Shown here: positions 48,189 through 56,365 of the stretch, one piece after another
How positions within the stretch are numbered: the stretch's first letter is position 1
How the letters are laid out: the number at the start of each line of letters is the position of its first letter
Assembly: GCF_033001325.1 (NCBI RefSeq)
Contig: NZ_CP133111.1
Coordinates: forward strand, 5,038,501 to 5,102,500
DNA from: Rhodopseudomonas sp. BAL398
GTDB taxonomy: Bacteria > Pseudomonadota > Alphaproteobacteria > Rhizobiales > Xanthobacteraceae
Direction of reading: 5' to 3'
Length of the DNA stretch: 64,000 bases
Position numbers and translations under genes: made by a program
The notes under the pieces: model-generated
What the model was told of the DNA's origin: nothing
The model's input: the letters and a program-made list of their open reading frames with translations, nothing else
Databases searched by the model: none

Positions 48189-49781
48189 TTACCGCGAGAA
48201 CAGCCGCGAAATCCAGGCCGTCGGGTCGATGTCGACGACGGGCGGGCGCTGCGAGGCGCGGGTCCGTTGCTCCTGCGAGGAATATAATGGCCGCTCTGGC
48301 GGTGCCGCCTGGGCGCGCCTCGACTGAGGCGGCGGCGCCGCCGCCGCAACGCTCGGCTTCGGGCTTTCTTTGGCGGCCACCGGGACCACCTCCTTTGGCG
48401 GCTCCTTGGCCGGCTCGTTGCCGATCTCGCGGCGCGGCCAGACGAAATCGTCGGCGCGGCCGGCCGGCGCGGTCAGCGGTTCGCCCTTCACCAGCGTCCG
48501 CGCCACCAGCGCGTCGACCGGCGCCGGTCGCGTGCCCGCGCCGCCGAGCAGCCGGTCCGCGCTGATCGAGGACGCCACCAGCGGCAGGATCGGCCCCGCC
48601 ACCGGGCGCGGCGCCGGCTCGCCGGGCTTGGCGCTGGCATCGGGCGTGCCGGGGTCGGTCGGCAGCGTGATCGGTGCCGCGCGCGCGGCCAACACCCGGG
48701 TGATTTCGCGTTCGACGAAATGCGCCAGCTTGCGCGCGCCGGCCTTGGTGAAATACACCCCGTCACTGGTCCGCAACCGGCGGATCTGGCCCTCGAAATC
48801 CGGCCCCTGGCGCAGGAAGTGGCCGCCCTCGTCGACGAAACCGTCCCAGACGTCCACATAGGTAATGCCGGCCTTGCCGGCGGCGTCGCGATACAGCGCG
48901 TTCAGAAACAGCATGTCGGAGGTCGATTTGGTGCCGCGCACCGCGGGCAGCCCGACCCACAGCACCGGCACGCCCTTGGCCTTCAGCACCTCGATCATCG
49001 CCTCGATCTTCTTGGTGTAGAGTTCGGCCCAGCGTTCGTCCCGGAACCGATAGATGCCGTTGGGCGAGCGGGCGCTTTTCTCCGGTGCCATGATCGAGGG
49101 GACATCTTCGTCGTCGTCGTCGGTCGAATCCGCTTCGGCGGCCTTATCGGCGGTCTTGTCGTCCGGCTTCGCGTCGGATTTGGCGTCGCTCTTGCCGTTG
49201 GCGGCTTTTTTGTCGTCCTTCTTGTCGGTCTTCTCGACCACGGGTTCGCGCAGCGACATGCGATCGTTGAGGCCGAGCATCACCACGATGGCGTCGGGTT
49301 TTTCCTCGGCCAGAATATCCTTGGCGGCGGCGGCCCAGTCGGCGGGCTCGCCCTTGGCCTGATAGCGGATCAGGCCGGAGCCGCGCCGGGATTTGCGGAT
49401 CACGCCCATTTCGGGCTGTTCCGCATAGGCGCCCTCGAGCCCATAGGCCAGCCAGTCGGCCATCGCGTCGCCGAGCACCAGAACGTTGCGCTCTGCCGGG
49501 GTCTCGCGCTTGTCCGGCGCGGGCGCCCGCGAAAAATCCTCGCGGACCGGGGCGCGGCGCGCCGGCGCGCGTTGCTGAAAGGGTGCGAAGATCTCGCCGC
49601 CGAACCAGCCGCCGCCCTCGCGCGGAATCGGCGCGCGCGGCCGCGGCGGGCCGCCGAAATCGAAGAATTGTGCCGCGGCCGGGCCGGCAATGCCGAATAG
49701 CAGCAGCGCCGCCACCCCCAGCGCGATCAGCGGGCCGCGTTGGGTGAAGGCGCCCAGCAGGGATTTCGGCTTTTTGGACAT
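48189..49781 (-). CDS. DUF459 SGNH-like protein with altered catalytic residues
   Basis: A 530-residue exported or anchored protein: hydrophobic segment at about 18-38 ending GPAAAQ, a Pro/Arg-rich linker, and an SGNH hydrolase-like domain (about 97-390) interrupted by a Lys/Asp-rich insert (about 185-235). Block I reads GDAMADW at residues 104-110 where GDSL enzymes have Ser; block V reads DGVYFTKAG where the family usually has DGVHFT. Block III (MLGLNDR) keeps its Asn. It therefore may bind rather than cleave glycan acyl groups. The C-terminal 130 residues are Pro/Ala-rich. ATG 49781 is used over an upstream TTG. Confidence 0.82.
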   Translation of the reverse strand: MSKKPKSLLGAFTQRGPLIALGVAALLLFGIAGPAAAQFFDFGGPPRPRAPIPREGGGWFGGEIFAPFQQRAPARRAPVREDFSRAPAPDKRETPAERNVLVLGDAMADWLAYGLEGAYAEQPEMGVIRKSRRGSGLIRYQAKGEPADWAAAAKDILAEEKPDAIVVMLGLNDRMSLREPVVEKTDKKDDKKAANGKSDAKSDAKPDDKTADKAAEADSTDDDDEDVPSIMAPEKSARSPNGIYRFRDERWAELYTKKIEAMIEVLKAKGVPVLWVGLPAVRGTKSTSDMLFLNALYRDAAGKAGITYVDVWDGFVDEGGHFLRQGPDFEGQIRRLRTSDGVYFTKAGARKLAHFVEREITRVLAARAAPITLPTDPGTPDASAKPGEPAPRPVAGPILPLVASSISADRLLGGAGTRPAPVDALVARTLVKGEPLTAPAGRADDFVWPRREIGNEPAKEPPKEVVPVAAKESPKPSVAAAAPPPQSRRAQAAPPERPLYSSQEQRTRASQRPPVVDIDPTAWISRLFSR

Positions 49782-49957
49782 GGCGTTCGCGGCGCTCGAC
49801 AATCAGGGGATGCGCGGATCTATAATAGCGGATTCGGGCCGCAAGCGGGCAGCTTTCGCCCCGCCATTGGGAGGCCATCGGCCGCCGCCGTCAAGGGCGG
49901 CGGCGGCGTTTCATCGCGGCACGGTTAGCGCCCCGCCGCTGGCGTCGGCCGAGACAG

Positions 49958-50863
49958 CTAAGCTCCGGTTTTTGCGGGTAAAACCCGCCGGTCGATGGCG
50001 TCCGCCAGATCCGCGCCGATCGCCACCATCGGCAGCCGCAGTTCCGGGCTGTCGATCAGGCCTTGGCGCCACAGCCAGTGCTTGAGCGGAGCCGGGGAGG
50101 GCTCCGCGAACAACAGCCTCGGCACCTCGGCAAGCTGGTTCCATTGCATCGAGGCGCCGAGCCGGTCGTCGCTCAGCACTTGCTGCCGGACAAACGCGAA
50201 GGTCTCGGTCTCGACATGGGCCGAGGCCAGAATCGCCCCGTCGCAGCCGCGGACCAGATCGCCGAAGAACAGCGCATCCTCGCCGGTCAGCACCGCGAAG
50301 CCGGCGGGGCGTTTCCGCAACAGATCCACGGTCTGAAGCGTATCGCCGCAGCAATTCTTGACGCCGACGATATTGCGGCGCGCGGCCAGTTGCAGCATCG
50401 CCGCATTGCCGAGATTGACGCCGGTGCGATACGGGATGTTGTAGATCATGATCGGCCGCGCAGTCGCCTCGGCCAGCGCCTCGAAATGCAGCACCAGGCC
50501 GCGCTGCGACGGCCGCGTGTAGGACGGGCAGGCGATCAGATAGCCGTCGAGCGGCCAGTTCGCGGTGCGCGCCAATGATTTGACCAGCTTGCTGGTGTAG
50601 CTGCCGGACAGGCCGAGATACACCGGCATGGCGCGGCCGGATTCCGCCAGCGCCGCGGCTGTGATCATCACCAGCTGCTCGATCTCGTCGTCATCCAGCG
50701 TCATCCCCTCGCCGGTGGTGGCGCCGAGGATCAGCCCGTCGAGCGGTATGCGCGCAAAATGCGCGATCAGCCGGCGCAGGGAGGTGGCGTCGAGCGCCCC
50801 ATCCCGGAACGGTGTGATCAGCGGCAGCCACAAGCCACTGGGCGGCTCGATTTCGGCGGACAT
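49958..50863 (-). CDS. DapA/NanA-superfamily aldolase
   Basis: A 301-residue class I aldolase (dihydrodipicolinate synthase family). The Schiff-base Lys is Lys169 in IVGVKNCCGD; Tyr145 is in YNIPYRTGVN, and GATTGEGMTLD supplies the substrate-binding Thr pair. It is close enough to DapA that 4-hydroxy-tetrahydrodipicolinate synthase is possible, but some family positions differ and it stands outside any lysine gene cluster, so a paralogous role is equally likely. It lies 36 bases behind an intrinsic terminator, in an attenuator-like arrangement. Confidence 0.9.
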   Translation of the reverse strand: MSAEIEPPSGLWLPLITPFRDGALDATSLRRLIAHFARIPLDGLILGATTGEGMTLDDDEIEQLVMITAAALAESGRAMPVYLGLSGSYTSKLVKSLARTANWPLDGYLIACPSYTRPSQRGLVLHFEALAEATARPIMIYNIPYRTGVNLGNAAMLQLAARRNIVGVKNCCGDTLQTVDLLRKRPAGFAVLTGEDALFFGDLVRGCDGAILASAHVETETFAFVRQQVLSDDRLGASMQWNQLAEVPRLLFAEPSPAPLKHWLWRQGLIDSPELRLPMVAIGADLADAIDRRVLPAKTGA

Positions 50864-50898
50864 CGGGTCGTCTCCTGTTGGGCCGGAGACGGAGTCAC

Positions 50899-50926
50899 AA
50901 AAAAGCCCCGTCGAAACCGGCGGGGC
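50899..50926 (-). terminator. intrinsic terminator in the leader of the DapA-like gene
   Basis: On the minus strand GCCCCG ... CGGGGC followed by six T (plus-strand A run 50899-50904). It lies 36 bases before the DapA-like ATG and 28 bases after the stop of a 24-codon mini-ORF, with no other gene to terminate, so it looks regulatory. Confidence 0.82.
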
Positions 50927-50953
50927 GATCGGATTGATACGGTGCGGACTGAT

Positions 50954-51028
50954 CTAGCGCGCGCGTGCATCCCCGGCCCCGAAGCGGCCGCGGTATTTCG
51001 ATGCGAGATGGGCGATGCGAATGATCAT
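50954..51028 (-). CDS. candidate 24-residue leader peptide
   Basis: Reads MIIRIAHLASKYRGRFGAGD and four more residues ARAR, then TAG. It is too short for standard gene calling. A promoter-like TTGACA (51058-51063) and CATTTT (51034-51039, 18-base spacer) would start transcription at or next to the ATG, making it leaderless. Three of its first five residues are Ile and five residues are Arg. Its CGGGGC (50976-50981) can pair with the 5' arm of the following terminator, which would make an antiterminator. Coding status is inferred from layout only. Confidence 0.45.
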   Translation of the reverse strand: MIIRIAHLASKYRGRFGAGDARAR

Positions 51029-51033
51029 GCCGC

Positions 51034-51063
51034 AAAATGCGCAGGGCCGCGCGGATTTGTCAA
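51034..51063 (-). promoter_or_regulatory. promoter-like sequence for the DapA leader
   Basis: Minus strand TTGACA (51058-51063), 18 bases, CATTTT (51034-51039). A full -35 match with a weak -10; predicted start near 51028. Confidence 0.5.
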
Positions 51064-51161
51064 GCACCGGCGAGCGAACTACGCAGTGCGATCAGCGCGG
51101 CTGCTACGCGCCGGATCGATCGGCGAGGGGATCGGTCCGATTAGTTGCTCAGGCTCCCGGT

Positions 51162-51302
51162 CGTTCCGGGGCGCAAGCCCCTGGGCGAGCGAACGCGGAA
51201 TCTTGCGAAATCTGCAAAGAGACGATGCTGAGCGAGTGGAATCGCGCGGCGCGAGATTCCGGGTTCGCTCGCAGCGAAGCTGCTCGCGCCCCGGAATGAC
51301 GT
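51162..51302. repeat. dispersed palindromic element with inverted ends
   Basis: Ends CGTTCCGGGGCGC and GCGCCCCGGAATG are inverted copies, and inner GAGCGAACGCGGAATCTTGC / GAGATTCCGGGTTCGCTC are also inverted. It fills most of the space between the DapA leader and the DUF2158 gene. Confidence 0.7.
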
Positions 51303-51339
51303 CCGGTGGTATCAGAACATCAGCTCGGCTGAACCATGG

Positions 51340-51837
51340 CTAATGCCGGACGTCGAGACCGGCCTGCGGGGCCTGGCCGTTGGCCGCGGCAAGGGGGGAT
51401 TCGGGCGACTTGGCTGGGGAAGGTGTGGCCGGAGAAGGCTTGGCCTGAGGCGATTTGGTCTCAAACGATTTCGTCGAAGACGACTTGGTCCGCGCCTTGG
51501 TCCGCGTCTTGGTCCGCGTTTTGGGGCGCTTGGCGGCGCGCTTCGGGGCGCTGTGGCAGGCCTCCTCGGGCGGGTTCATTTCGGCCGCCATGGTGTCGAG
51601 CACATCCTTGTAGTCCCCGGCCTCCGGCTGCGGCGCGGCATTTGTCTCCGCCGGATGAGCCGGCGCGACCGCCCGGTAATCGAAGCGCACGCGCTGCAGC
51701 GTCTCGCCGACAAACCAGACGCAGACGATGCCGGTGAATTTGTTGTCGTCGAAAATGTCGGTGTTGATAGCGTCCACGGTCATCACCGGGCCGCCGGATT
51801 TGAGCACGACCAAATCGCCCAGTTTGAAATCACTCAT
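51340..51837 (-). CDS. YodC-type (DUF2158) protein with basic low-complexity tail
   Basis: A 165-residue protein. The N-terminal 55 residues are a YodC/DUF2158 domain (FKLGDLVVLKSGGPVMTVDA, VCVWFVGETLQRVRFDY), a small beta-barrel of unknown function. From about residue 95 the chain becomes a Lys/Thr/Ser/Pro tail with RTKTRTKTRTKARTK-like repeats and TKS/SPAK units, reminiscent of histone H1-like tails that bind nucleic acids. The tail is encoded by short tandem repeats (GGTCCGCG-type), so its length may vary. Function unknown. Confidence 0.75.
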   Translation of the reverse strand: MSDFKLGDLVVLKSGGPVMTVDAINTDIFDDNKFTGIVCVWFVGETLQRVRFDYRAVAPAHPAETNAAPQPEAGDYKDVLDTMAAEMNPPEEACHSAPKRAAKRPKTRTKTRTKARTKSSSTKSFETKSPQAKPSPATPSPAKSPESPLAAANGQAPQAGLDVRH

Positions 51838-52054
51838 GATTGAATATCCCGGAACCAGCTACGCGAATCTCATCCCTTTGCGCCGCAATATTAGCCAAAC
51901 CCCGGTAAAATCACCAGTGCTACGCCGCCGGACCGCAACCAGAAGCGGCCGCCCCCATCGATCACGAGAACGTTGAAGGAACCGGGCGCGCAGCTGGGTG
52001 TTCGACAGCTGCTGAAGGCAGCGGTGCGGACGCACCCGAGCGGAAGGACCCGAT

Positions 52055-52525
52055 ATGTCTCAGGACAGCTTTGCTCAGTCCCGGCAAGGGCTTGTATCGA
52101 CAGCGCGGATCGCCGCGCATCCCATTCATCCGATCCTGGTACCGATCCCGATTGTCTGTTTCGTCGGTGCCTTGCTGACCGACATCGTCTATTGGCGGAC
52201 CGCAACCATGATGTGGTCGGATTTCTCCGCCTGGCTGATCAGCGCCGGCGTGGTGATCGGCTGGCTCGCCGCGATCTTCGGTGCGATCGATCTGTTCGGC
52301 AATCGCGGCATCCGCAACCTGTCGGTGGCCTGGATGCATGCGGTCGGCAATGTCGTGGTGCTCGTGCTCGCGACGTTCAACATGCTGGTTCACACCCATG
52401 ATGCCTGGACCTCGGTGGTGCCGTGGGGGCTGACGCTGTCGGTACTGACCGTGCTGATCCTGCTGGTCACTGGCTGGCTCGGCTGGTCGATGGTCTATCG
52501 CTACCGCGTAGGAGTATCCCGATGA
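52055..52525 (+). CDS. DUF2231 membrane protein
   Basis: A 156-residue inner membrane protein with about four helices (for example PIPIVCFVGALLTDIVYW, LISAGVVIGWLAAIFGAIDL and LSVLTVLILLVTGWLGWSMV). The AAHPIHPILVPIPI opening and the WMHAVGNVVV and LVHTHDAW His are hallmarks of DUF2231, often genetically tied to haem- or dehydrogenase-linked electron transfer. It overlaps the following dehydrogenase gene by 4 bases (ATGA), so the two probably function together. Confidence 0.9.
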   Translation: MSQDSFAQSRQGLVSTARIAAHPIHPILVPIPIVCFVGALLTDIVYWRTATMMWSDFSAWLISAGVVIGWLAAIFGAIDLFGNRGIRNLSVAWMHAVGNVVVLVLATFNMLVHTHDAWTSVVPWGLTLSVLTVLILLVTGWLGWSMVYRYRVGVSR

Positions 52526-53907
52526 AACATGACCGCGCATTCCGGCGCATCGGCACGCTGTTGGTCTGTGCGTCGCTGCTGACGCTGGCCGGCTGCAACG
52601 ACGACAAATTCGATGTCGCGAGTCAGATCGGCCCGAATCCGAAATTGCCGGAGCCGCAGCAATATCTGTTTCCACCGATGAATCTGGCACCGATTATCGG
52701 CTGGAAGCAGGACGAGACCCCGCAAGTTCCGCAGGGCATGAAAATTGCGGCGCTGGCCACCGGCCTGCAGCATCCGCGCTCGCTTTACGTGCTGCCGAAT
52801 GGCGACGTGCTGGTGGTGGAATCCAAGAAGCCGCCGGGTGAGCCGATCAAGCGGCCGAAGGATCTGGTGATGGGCTGGATCGAATCCTTCGTCACCTCCG
52901 GCGGCGCCTCCAACGAGCCGAGCAACCGCATCACCTTGCTGCGCGACAGCAATGGCGACGGCAAGCCGGAGCTGCGCACCACCTTCCTCGACCATCTCAA
53001 TTCGCCGTTCGGCGTGGCGCTGGTCGGCAATGATCTCTACGTCGCCAATACTGATGCGATCATGCACTACACTTATACCGCCGGCGAAACCCAGATCACC
53101 ACGCCCGGCACCGTGCTGACGCCGCTACCGGGCGGGCCGATCGACCATCATTGGACCAAGAGCCTGGTGGCCAGCAAGGACGGCTCGCTGCTCTATGTCG
53201 GCGTCGGCTCCAACAGCAACATCACCGAGAACGGCATCGAGGCGGAGAAGAACCGCGCCGCGATCTGGGAGGTGAACCGGCAGACCGGAGCCTGGCGGCT
53301 GTTCGCCACCGGGTTGCGCAATCCCAATGGTCTCAGCTTCGAGCCGGACAGCGGCGCGCTGTGGGCGGTGGTCAATGAGCGCGACGAACTCGGCCCCAAT
53401 CTGGTGCCGGACTACATGACTTCGGTGCAGGACGGCGCGTTCTACGGCTGGCCCTACAGCTATTACGGCCAGCACCTCGATCCGCGGGTGCATCCGCAGC
53501 GGCCCGATCTGGTCGCCAAGGCGATCGCTCCGGACTACGCGCTGAGCTCGCATGTCGCGCCGCTGGGGCTCGCTTTCTACAACGGCGACAGCCTGCCGGT
53601 CAGATACCAGGGCGGCGCCTTTGTGGGCGAGCATGGCAGCTGGGATCGCGGTCGGCTCAACGGCTACAAGGTGGTGTTCGTCCCGTTCGCGGGCGGCAAG
53701 CCGGACGGCAAGGCGCAGGACGTCGTCACCGGCTTCCTCAACGGCGACGGCAAGGCCCACGGTCGTCCGGTGGGGCTGGCCATCGACAAAACCGGATCGC
53801 TGCTGATCGCCGACGACGTCGGCAACACCGTCTGGCGCGTCAGCGGTGCCAACCCGCAAACGGCGGGCGGTGCGACGACGGGGGCTGCGACGCAACCGCC
53901 CCGGTAA
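52522..53907 (+). CDS. lipoprotein PQQ-type sugar (sorbosone) dehydrogenase family protein
   Basis: A 461-residue protein with a lipobox (SLLTLAGC) at residues 18-25, so it is probably anchored to a membrane and faces the periplasm. The body is a soluble glucose/sorbosone dehydrogenase-type six-bladed propeller: GLQHPRSLYVLPNGDVLVVE, NSPFGVALVGNDLYVANTDA, GLRNPNGLSFEPDSGALWAV and VGEHGSWDRG are typical. Sugar specificity and PQQ use are inferred from the family. Its ATG overlaps the stop of the DUF2231 gene, whose product may accept electrons or anchor the complex. Confidence 0.9.
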   Translation: MKHDRAFRRIGTLLVCASLLTLAGCNDDKFDVASQIGPNPKLPEPQQYLFPPMNLAPIIGWKQDETPQVPQGMKIAALATGLQHPRSLYVLPNGDVLVVESKKPPGEPIKRPKDLVMGWIESFVTSGGASNEPSNRITLLRDSNGDGKPELRTTFLDHLNSPFGVALVGNDLYVANTDAIMHYTYTAGETQITTPGTVLTPLPGGPIDHHWTKSLVASKDGSLLYVGVGSNSNITENGIEAEKNRAAIWEVNRQTGAWRLFATGLRNPNGLSFEPDSGALWAVVNERDELGPNLVPDYMTSVQDGAFYGWPYSYYGQHLDPRVHPQRPDLVAKAIAPDYALSSHVAPLGLAFYNGDSLPVRYQGGAFVGEHGSWDRGRLNGYKVVFVPFAGGKPDGKAQDVVTGFLNGDGKAHGRPVGLAIDKTGSLLIADDVGNTVWRVSGANPQTAGGATTGAATQPPR

Positions 53908-53941
53908 CGCTGGACGTGACGAGTTGAACGGGCTGGATCGG

Positions 53942-55366
53942 CTACCTTCCTCTCAGCCGCTGCAGCAGCTCGGTGGTGGCGAAGCCGTCGGCGGGGGCGC
54001 CGATCGAGGCCTGGAAGCCGCGCAGGGCTTTGCGGGTGAGGCTGCCGAAGCGGCCGTCGGGGCGGCCGTCATAGAGCCCGCGCTGCGCCAGAAGTTGTTG
54101 TAATTCCAGCTTTTCGGTCCGCGACAGCACGCGTTCCTGGCGCGGCCAGGGCTGCACGAAGGGGGCGCCGCCGCGCAGCCGGTCGGCGAAATGGCCGATC
54201 GCCAGCGCATAGGCCTCGGCCGGATTGTAGTGCAGGATCACCCGGAAATTTTTCAGCATCAGGAAGGCCGGACCCTCGGCGCCGGCCGGCGCCAGCAGAT
54301 AGGCCGTGTCGGAGGCGCGCGGAAACGCCTTGCCGGCGACGCGGGTGACGCCGAGATGGTGCCATTGCGCCAGCGTCTTGCTGTAATGGCGGTCGGCCAG
54401 CATGTAGTTGAAGCCGCGCGGCACCACGACTTCGTAGCCCCAGGTCTCGCCGGGCTGCCAGCCGTCCTTTTTCAGATTGTTGGCGGTGGAGGCGATCAGG
54501 TCGAAGGGATTGTTGATGACGTCGCGACGGCCGTCGCCATCGGCGTCGACGGCGTAGCGCTTGAACGAGGTCGGCATGAACTGGGTCGGGCCGAAGGCGC
54601 CGGCCCAGGAGCCGCGCAACTGGTCCGGGCGGACGTCGCCATGATGGAGGATCTCCAGCGCGGAGAGAAACTCGTCGCGGAAATATTTCTGGCGGCGGCC
54701 GACGCAGGCCAGCGTCGCGGTGGAATTCAGCACGCTGCGGTCGCCCATCTGGGTCGAGTAGTTGGATTCGATGCCCCAGATCGACGCGATGATGTAGCGG
54801 TCGACCCCATAGGCCTTTTCCACCGCGTCGAATTGCGGTTTGTATTTGGCCAGGATTTCGCGGCCCTTGGCGAGCCTGGTGTCGTTGACCAGGATGTCGA
54901 GATAGTCCCAGATCGCCTTGGTGAATTCCGGTTGCGAATCCATCAGGTCCATCAGCCGCAGATCAGGCGTCAGCCCGGTAGTGAAGCGCCGAAAACTCTG
55001 CTGCGAGATGTGGCGGCGCGCGGCGTCCGGCCACATCGACGCGACGCAGTTATCGAAATTCGCCGCCGCCTGGCGGATCGCCGCCGCGGTCATCAAAGGA
55101 TGGCCGGAGCCGCCATCCTCGCCGCTCCAGCCGCGCGACGCCGAGCTCGGCGCCGGTGCCGGCTCGTTCTGCACCGAGGCGCTACGGCGCGGCGGGACCG
55201 GGACGGAGCGGTTGGCCGGCGCGATCGAGCCAGTGAAGAAATTGTCGAACAGGCTGATCGGGCCGCCGCCGCTGGAGGATTGCGCCTGAGCGGCCGACGA
55301 CAGCAGCGTCGCGCCGATCGTTGCTGCAATTATCATTCCCGTCAGCCGGCTGCCGGTTCCCGTCAT
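53942..55366 (-). CDS. lytic murein transglycosylase, MltB-like, with peptidoglycan-binding domain
   Basis: A 474-residue exported enzyme cleaving peptidoglycan glycan strands with 1,6-anhydro product. Signal peptide: LTGMIIAATIGATLLSSAAQA. After a Ser/Pro linker (to about 105) comes the SLT2/MltB domain; the catalytic Glu is in SIWGIESNYSTQMGD, with RGSWAGAFGPTQFMPTSFKR typical. The C-terminal 60 residues are a PG_binding_1 domain (LQQLLAQRGLYDGRPDGRFG, SLTRKALRGFQAS). ATG 55366 is used; the codon before it is TTG. It is convergent with the sugar dehydrogenase. Confidence 0.94.
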   Translation of the reverse strand: MTGTGSRLTGMIIAATIGATLLSSAAQAQSSSGGGPISLFDNFFTGSIAPANRSVPVPPRRSASVQNEPAPAPSSASRGWSGEDGGSGHPLMTAAAIRQAAANFDNCVASMWPDAARRHISQQSFRRFTTGLTPDLRLMDLMDSQPEFTKAIWDYLDILVNDTRLAKGREILAKYKPQFDAVEKAYGVDRYIIASIWGIESNYSTQMGDRSVLNSTATLACVGRRQKYFRDEFLSALEILHHGDVRPDQLRGSWAGAFGPTQFMPTSFKRYAVDADGDGRRDVINNPFDLIASTANNLKKDGWQPGETWGYEVVVPRGFNYMLADRHYSKTLAQWHHLGVTRVAGKAFPRASDTAYLLAPAGAEGPAFLMLKNFRVILHYNPAEAYALAIGHFADRLRGGAPFVQPWPRQERVLSRTEKLELQQLLAQRGLYDGRPDGRFGSLTRKALRGFQASIGAPADGFATTELLQRLRGR

Positions 55367-55525
55367 CAATCCATCCCTAGTTTGAAATTCGCCGGGCTTC
55401 AGCAGGCCCGGTCAGGGTTTCTATATGCTTAACAAAGATGATTTTTTGTGGTCGGCCGCGGCGTCGCGGCGGCGGCCTGCTTCACATTGTCGCCGTGATG
55501 GCGCCCGCGTCAGGCTGGGTAGGGA

Positions 55526-56278
55526 TCACGCAATGAACCTGACCAGCGTCGAGCCGGCAAGATAGCAGCCCAGCCCCATCATGGCGATCAGGAACCAGCG
55601 CCGGAATGTCGCCGCGTCCATCCTGTTGCGCACCGTCTGGCCGAGGAACATGCCGGCAAACGCCATCGTCATGGCGATCGCGCCCGGCACCGCGACGGAG
55701 GCGTTGAGCAGGCCCGCGGCGGTGAGGTTGAAGGCCTGCGCCAGCGTGGCGACGGTGAAGAATACGCCGAGCGCCTGCACCAGCTCGTCCTTCTCCATGC
55801 CGATCGCCTGCATGAACGGCATCGAGGGAATCACCTGGACGCCGGTCGCCGCGGCGACGACGCCGGTGAGCAGCCCGACCACGCCGCCGAGCCATTTTTC
55901 ATGCGCGGGCGCGACGTGAAAACGCCGCTGGGTCAGCCCGAGCAAGGCGTAGATCACCAGCAGCAAGCCTAGAATCAGCGCGCCGTAGCGCGCATAAGGC
56001 CCGGTCATCAAGCCCGCGCCGGCCCGGATCCCGATCGCGGTGGCGAGCATCAACGGCCACAGCCGCCGCACGATGTCGCGCAGATAGGGGCCGACAAAAG
56101 TCTGCCAGATATTGGTGACGATCGCCGGCGCGATCACGATCGCCAGCGCCTGCGCCGGCGGCATCGACACCGCCAACAGGCCCATTGCCACGGTCGGTAG
56201 CCCGAGCCCGATCACGCCCTTGACGAAGCCGGCGAGCGCGAAGACGACGGCGACGAGGATCAGCAAACTGTCGGGCAT
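55526..56278 (-). CDS. TauE/SafE family anion permease
   Basis: A 250-residue inner membrane protein with about eight helices; the repeated TauE motifs are FVKGVIGLGLPTVAMGLLAV and LLTGVVAAATGVQVIPSMPF. Family members export sulfite or organosulfonate products, others import formate-like anions. Start at ATG 56278 (MPDSLLILVAVVFALAGFVK). It is divergent from a LysR regulator, which probably controls it. Confidence 0.9.
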   Translation of the reverse strand: MPDSLLILVAVVFALAGFVKGVIGLGLPTVAMGLLAVSMPPAQALAIVIAPAIVTNIWQTFVGPYLRDIVRRLWPLMLATAIGIRAGAGLMTGPYARYGALILGLLLVIYALLGLTQRRFHVAPAHEKWLGGVVGLLTGVVAAATGVQVIPSMPFMQAIGMEKDELVQALGVFFTVATLAQAFNLTAAGLLNASVAVPGAIAMTMAFAGMFLGQTVRNRMDAATFRRWFLIAMMGLGCYLAGSTLVRFIA

Positions 56279-56365
56279 GAGGGAATATTGACCGAGCCGG
56301 ACGCTGCGCACAATGTGGAGCCTCTAGATGCAGCCTTCGGCGCAGCCGAAGGCAGTGAGGACGCG

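Noticed and set aside
49958-50863. Firm assignment as the housekeeping dapA
   Set aside because: Catalytic Lys and Tyr are present, but specificity residues cannot be verified by eye and the gene is not in a lysine cluster.
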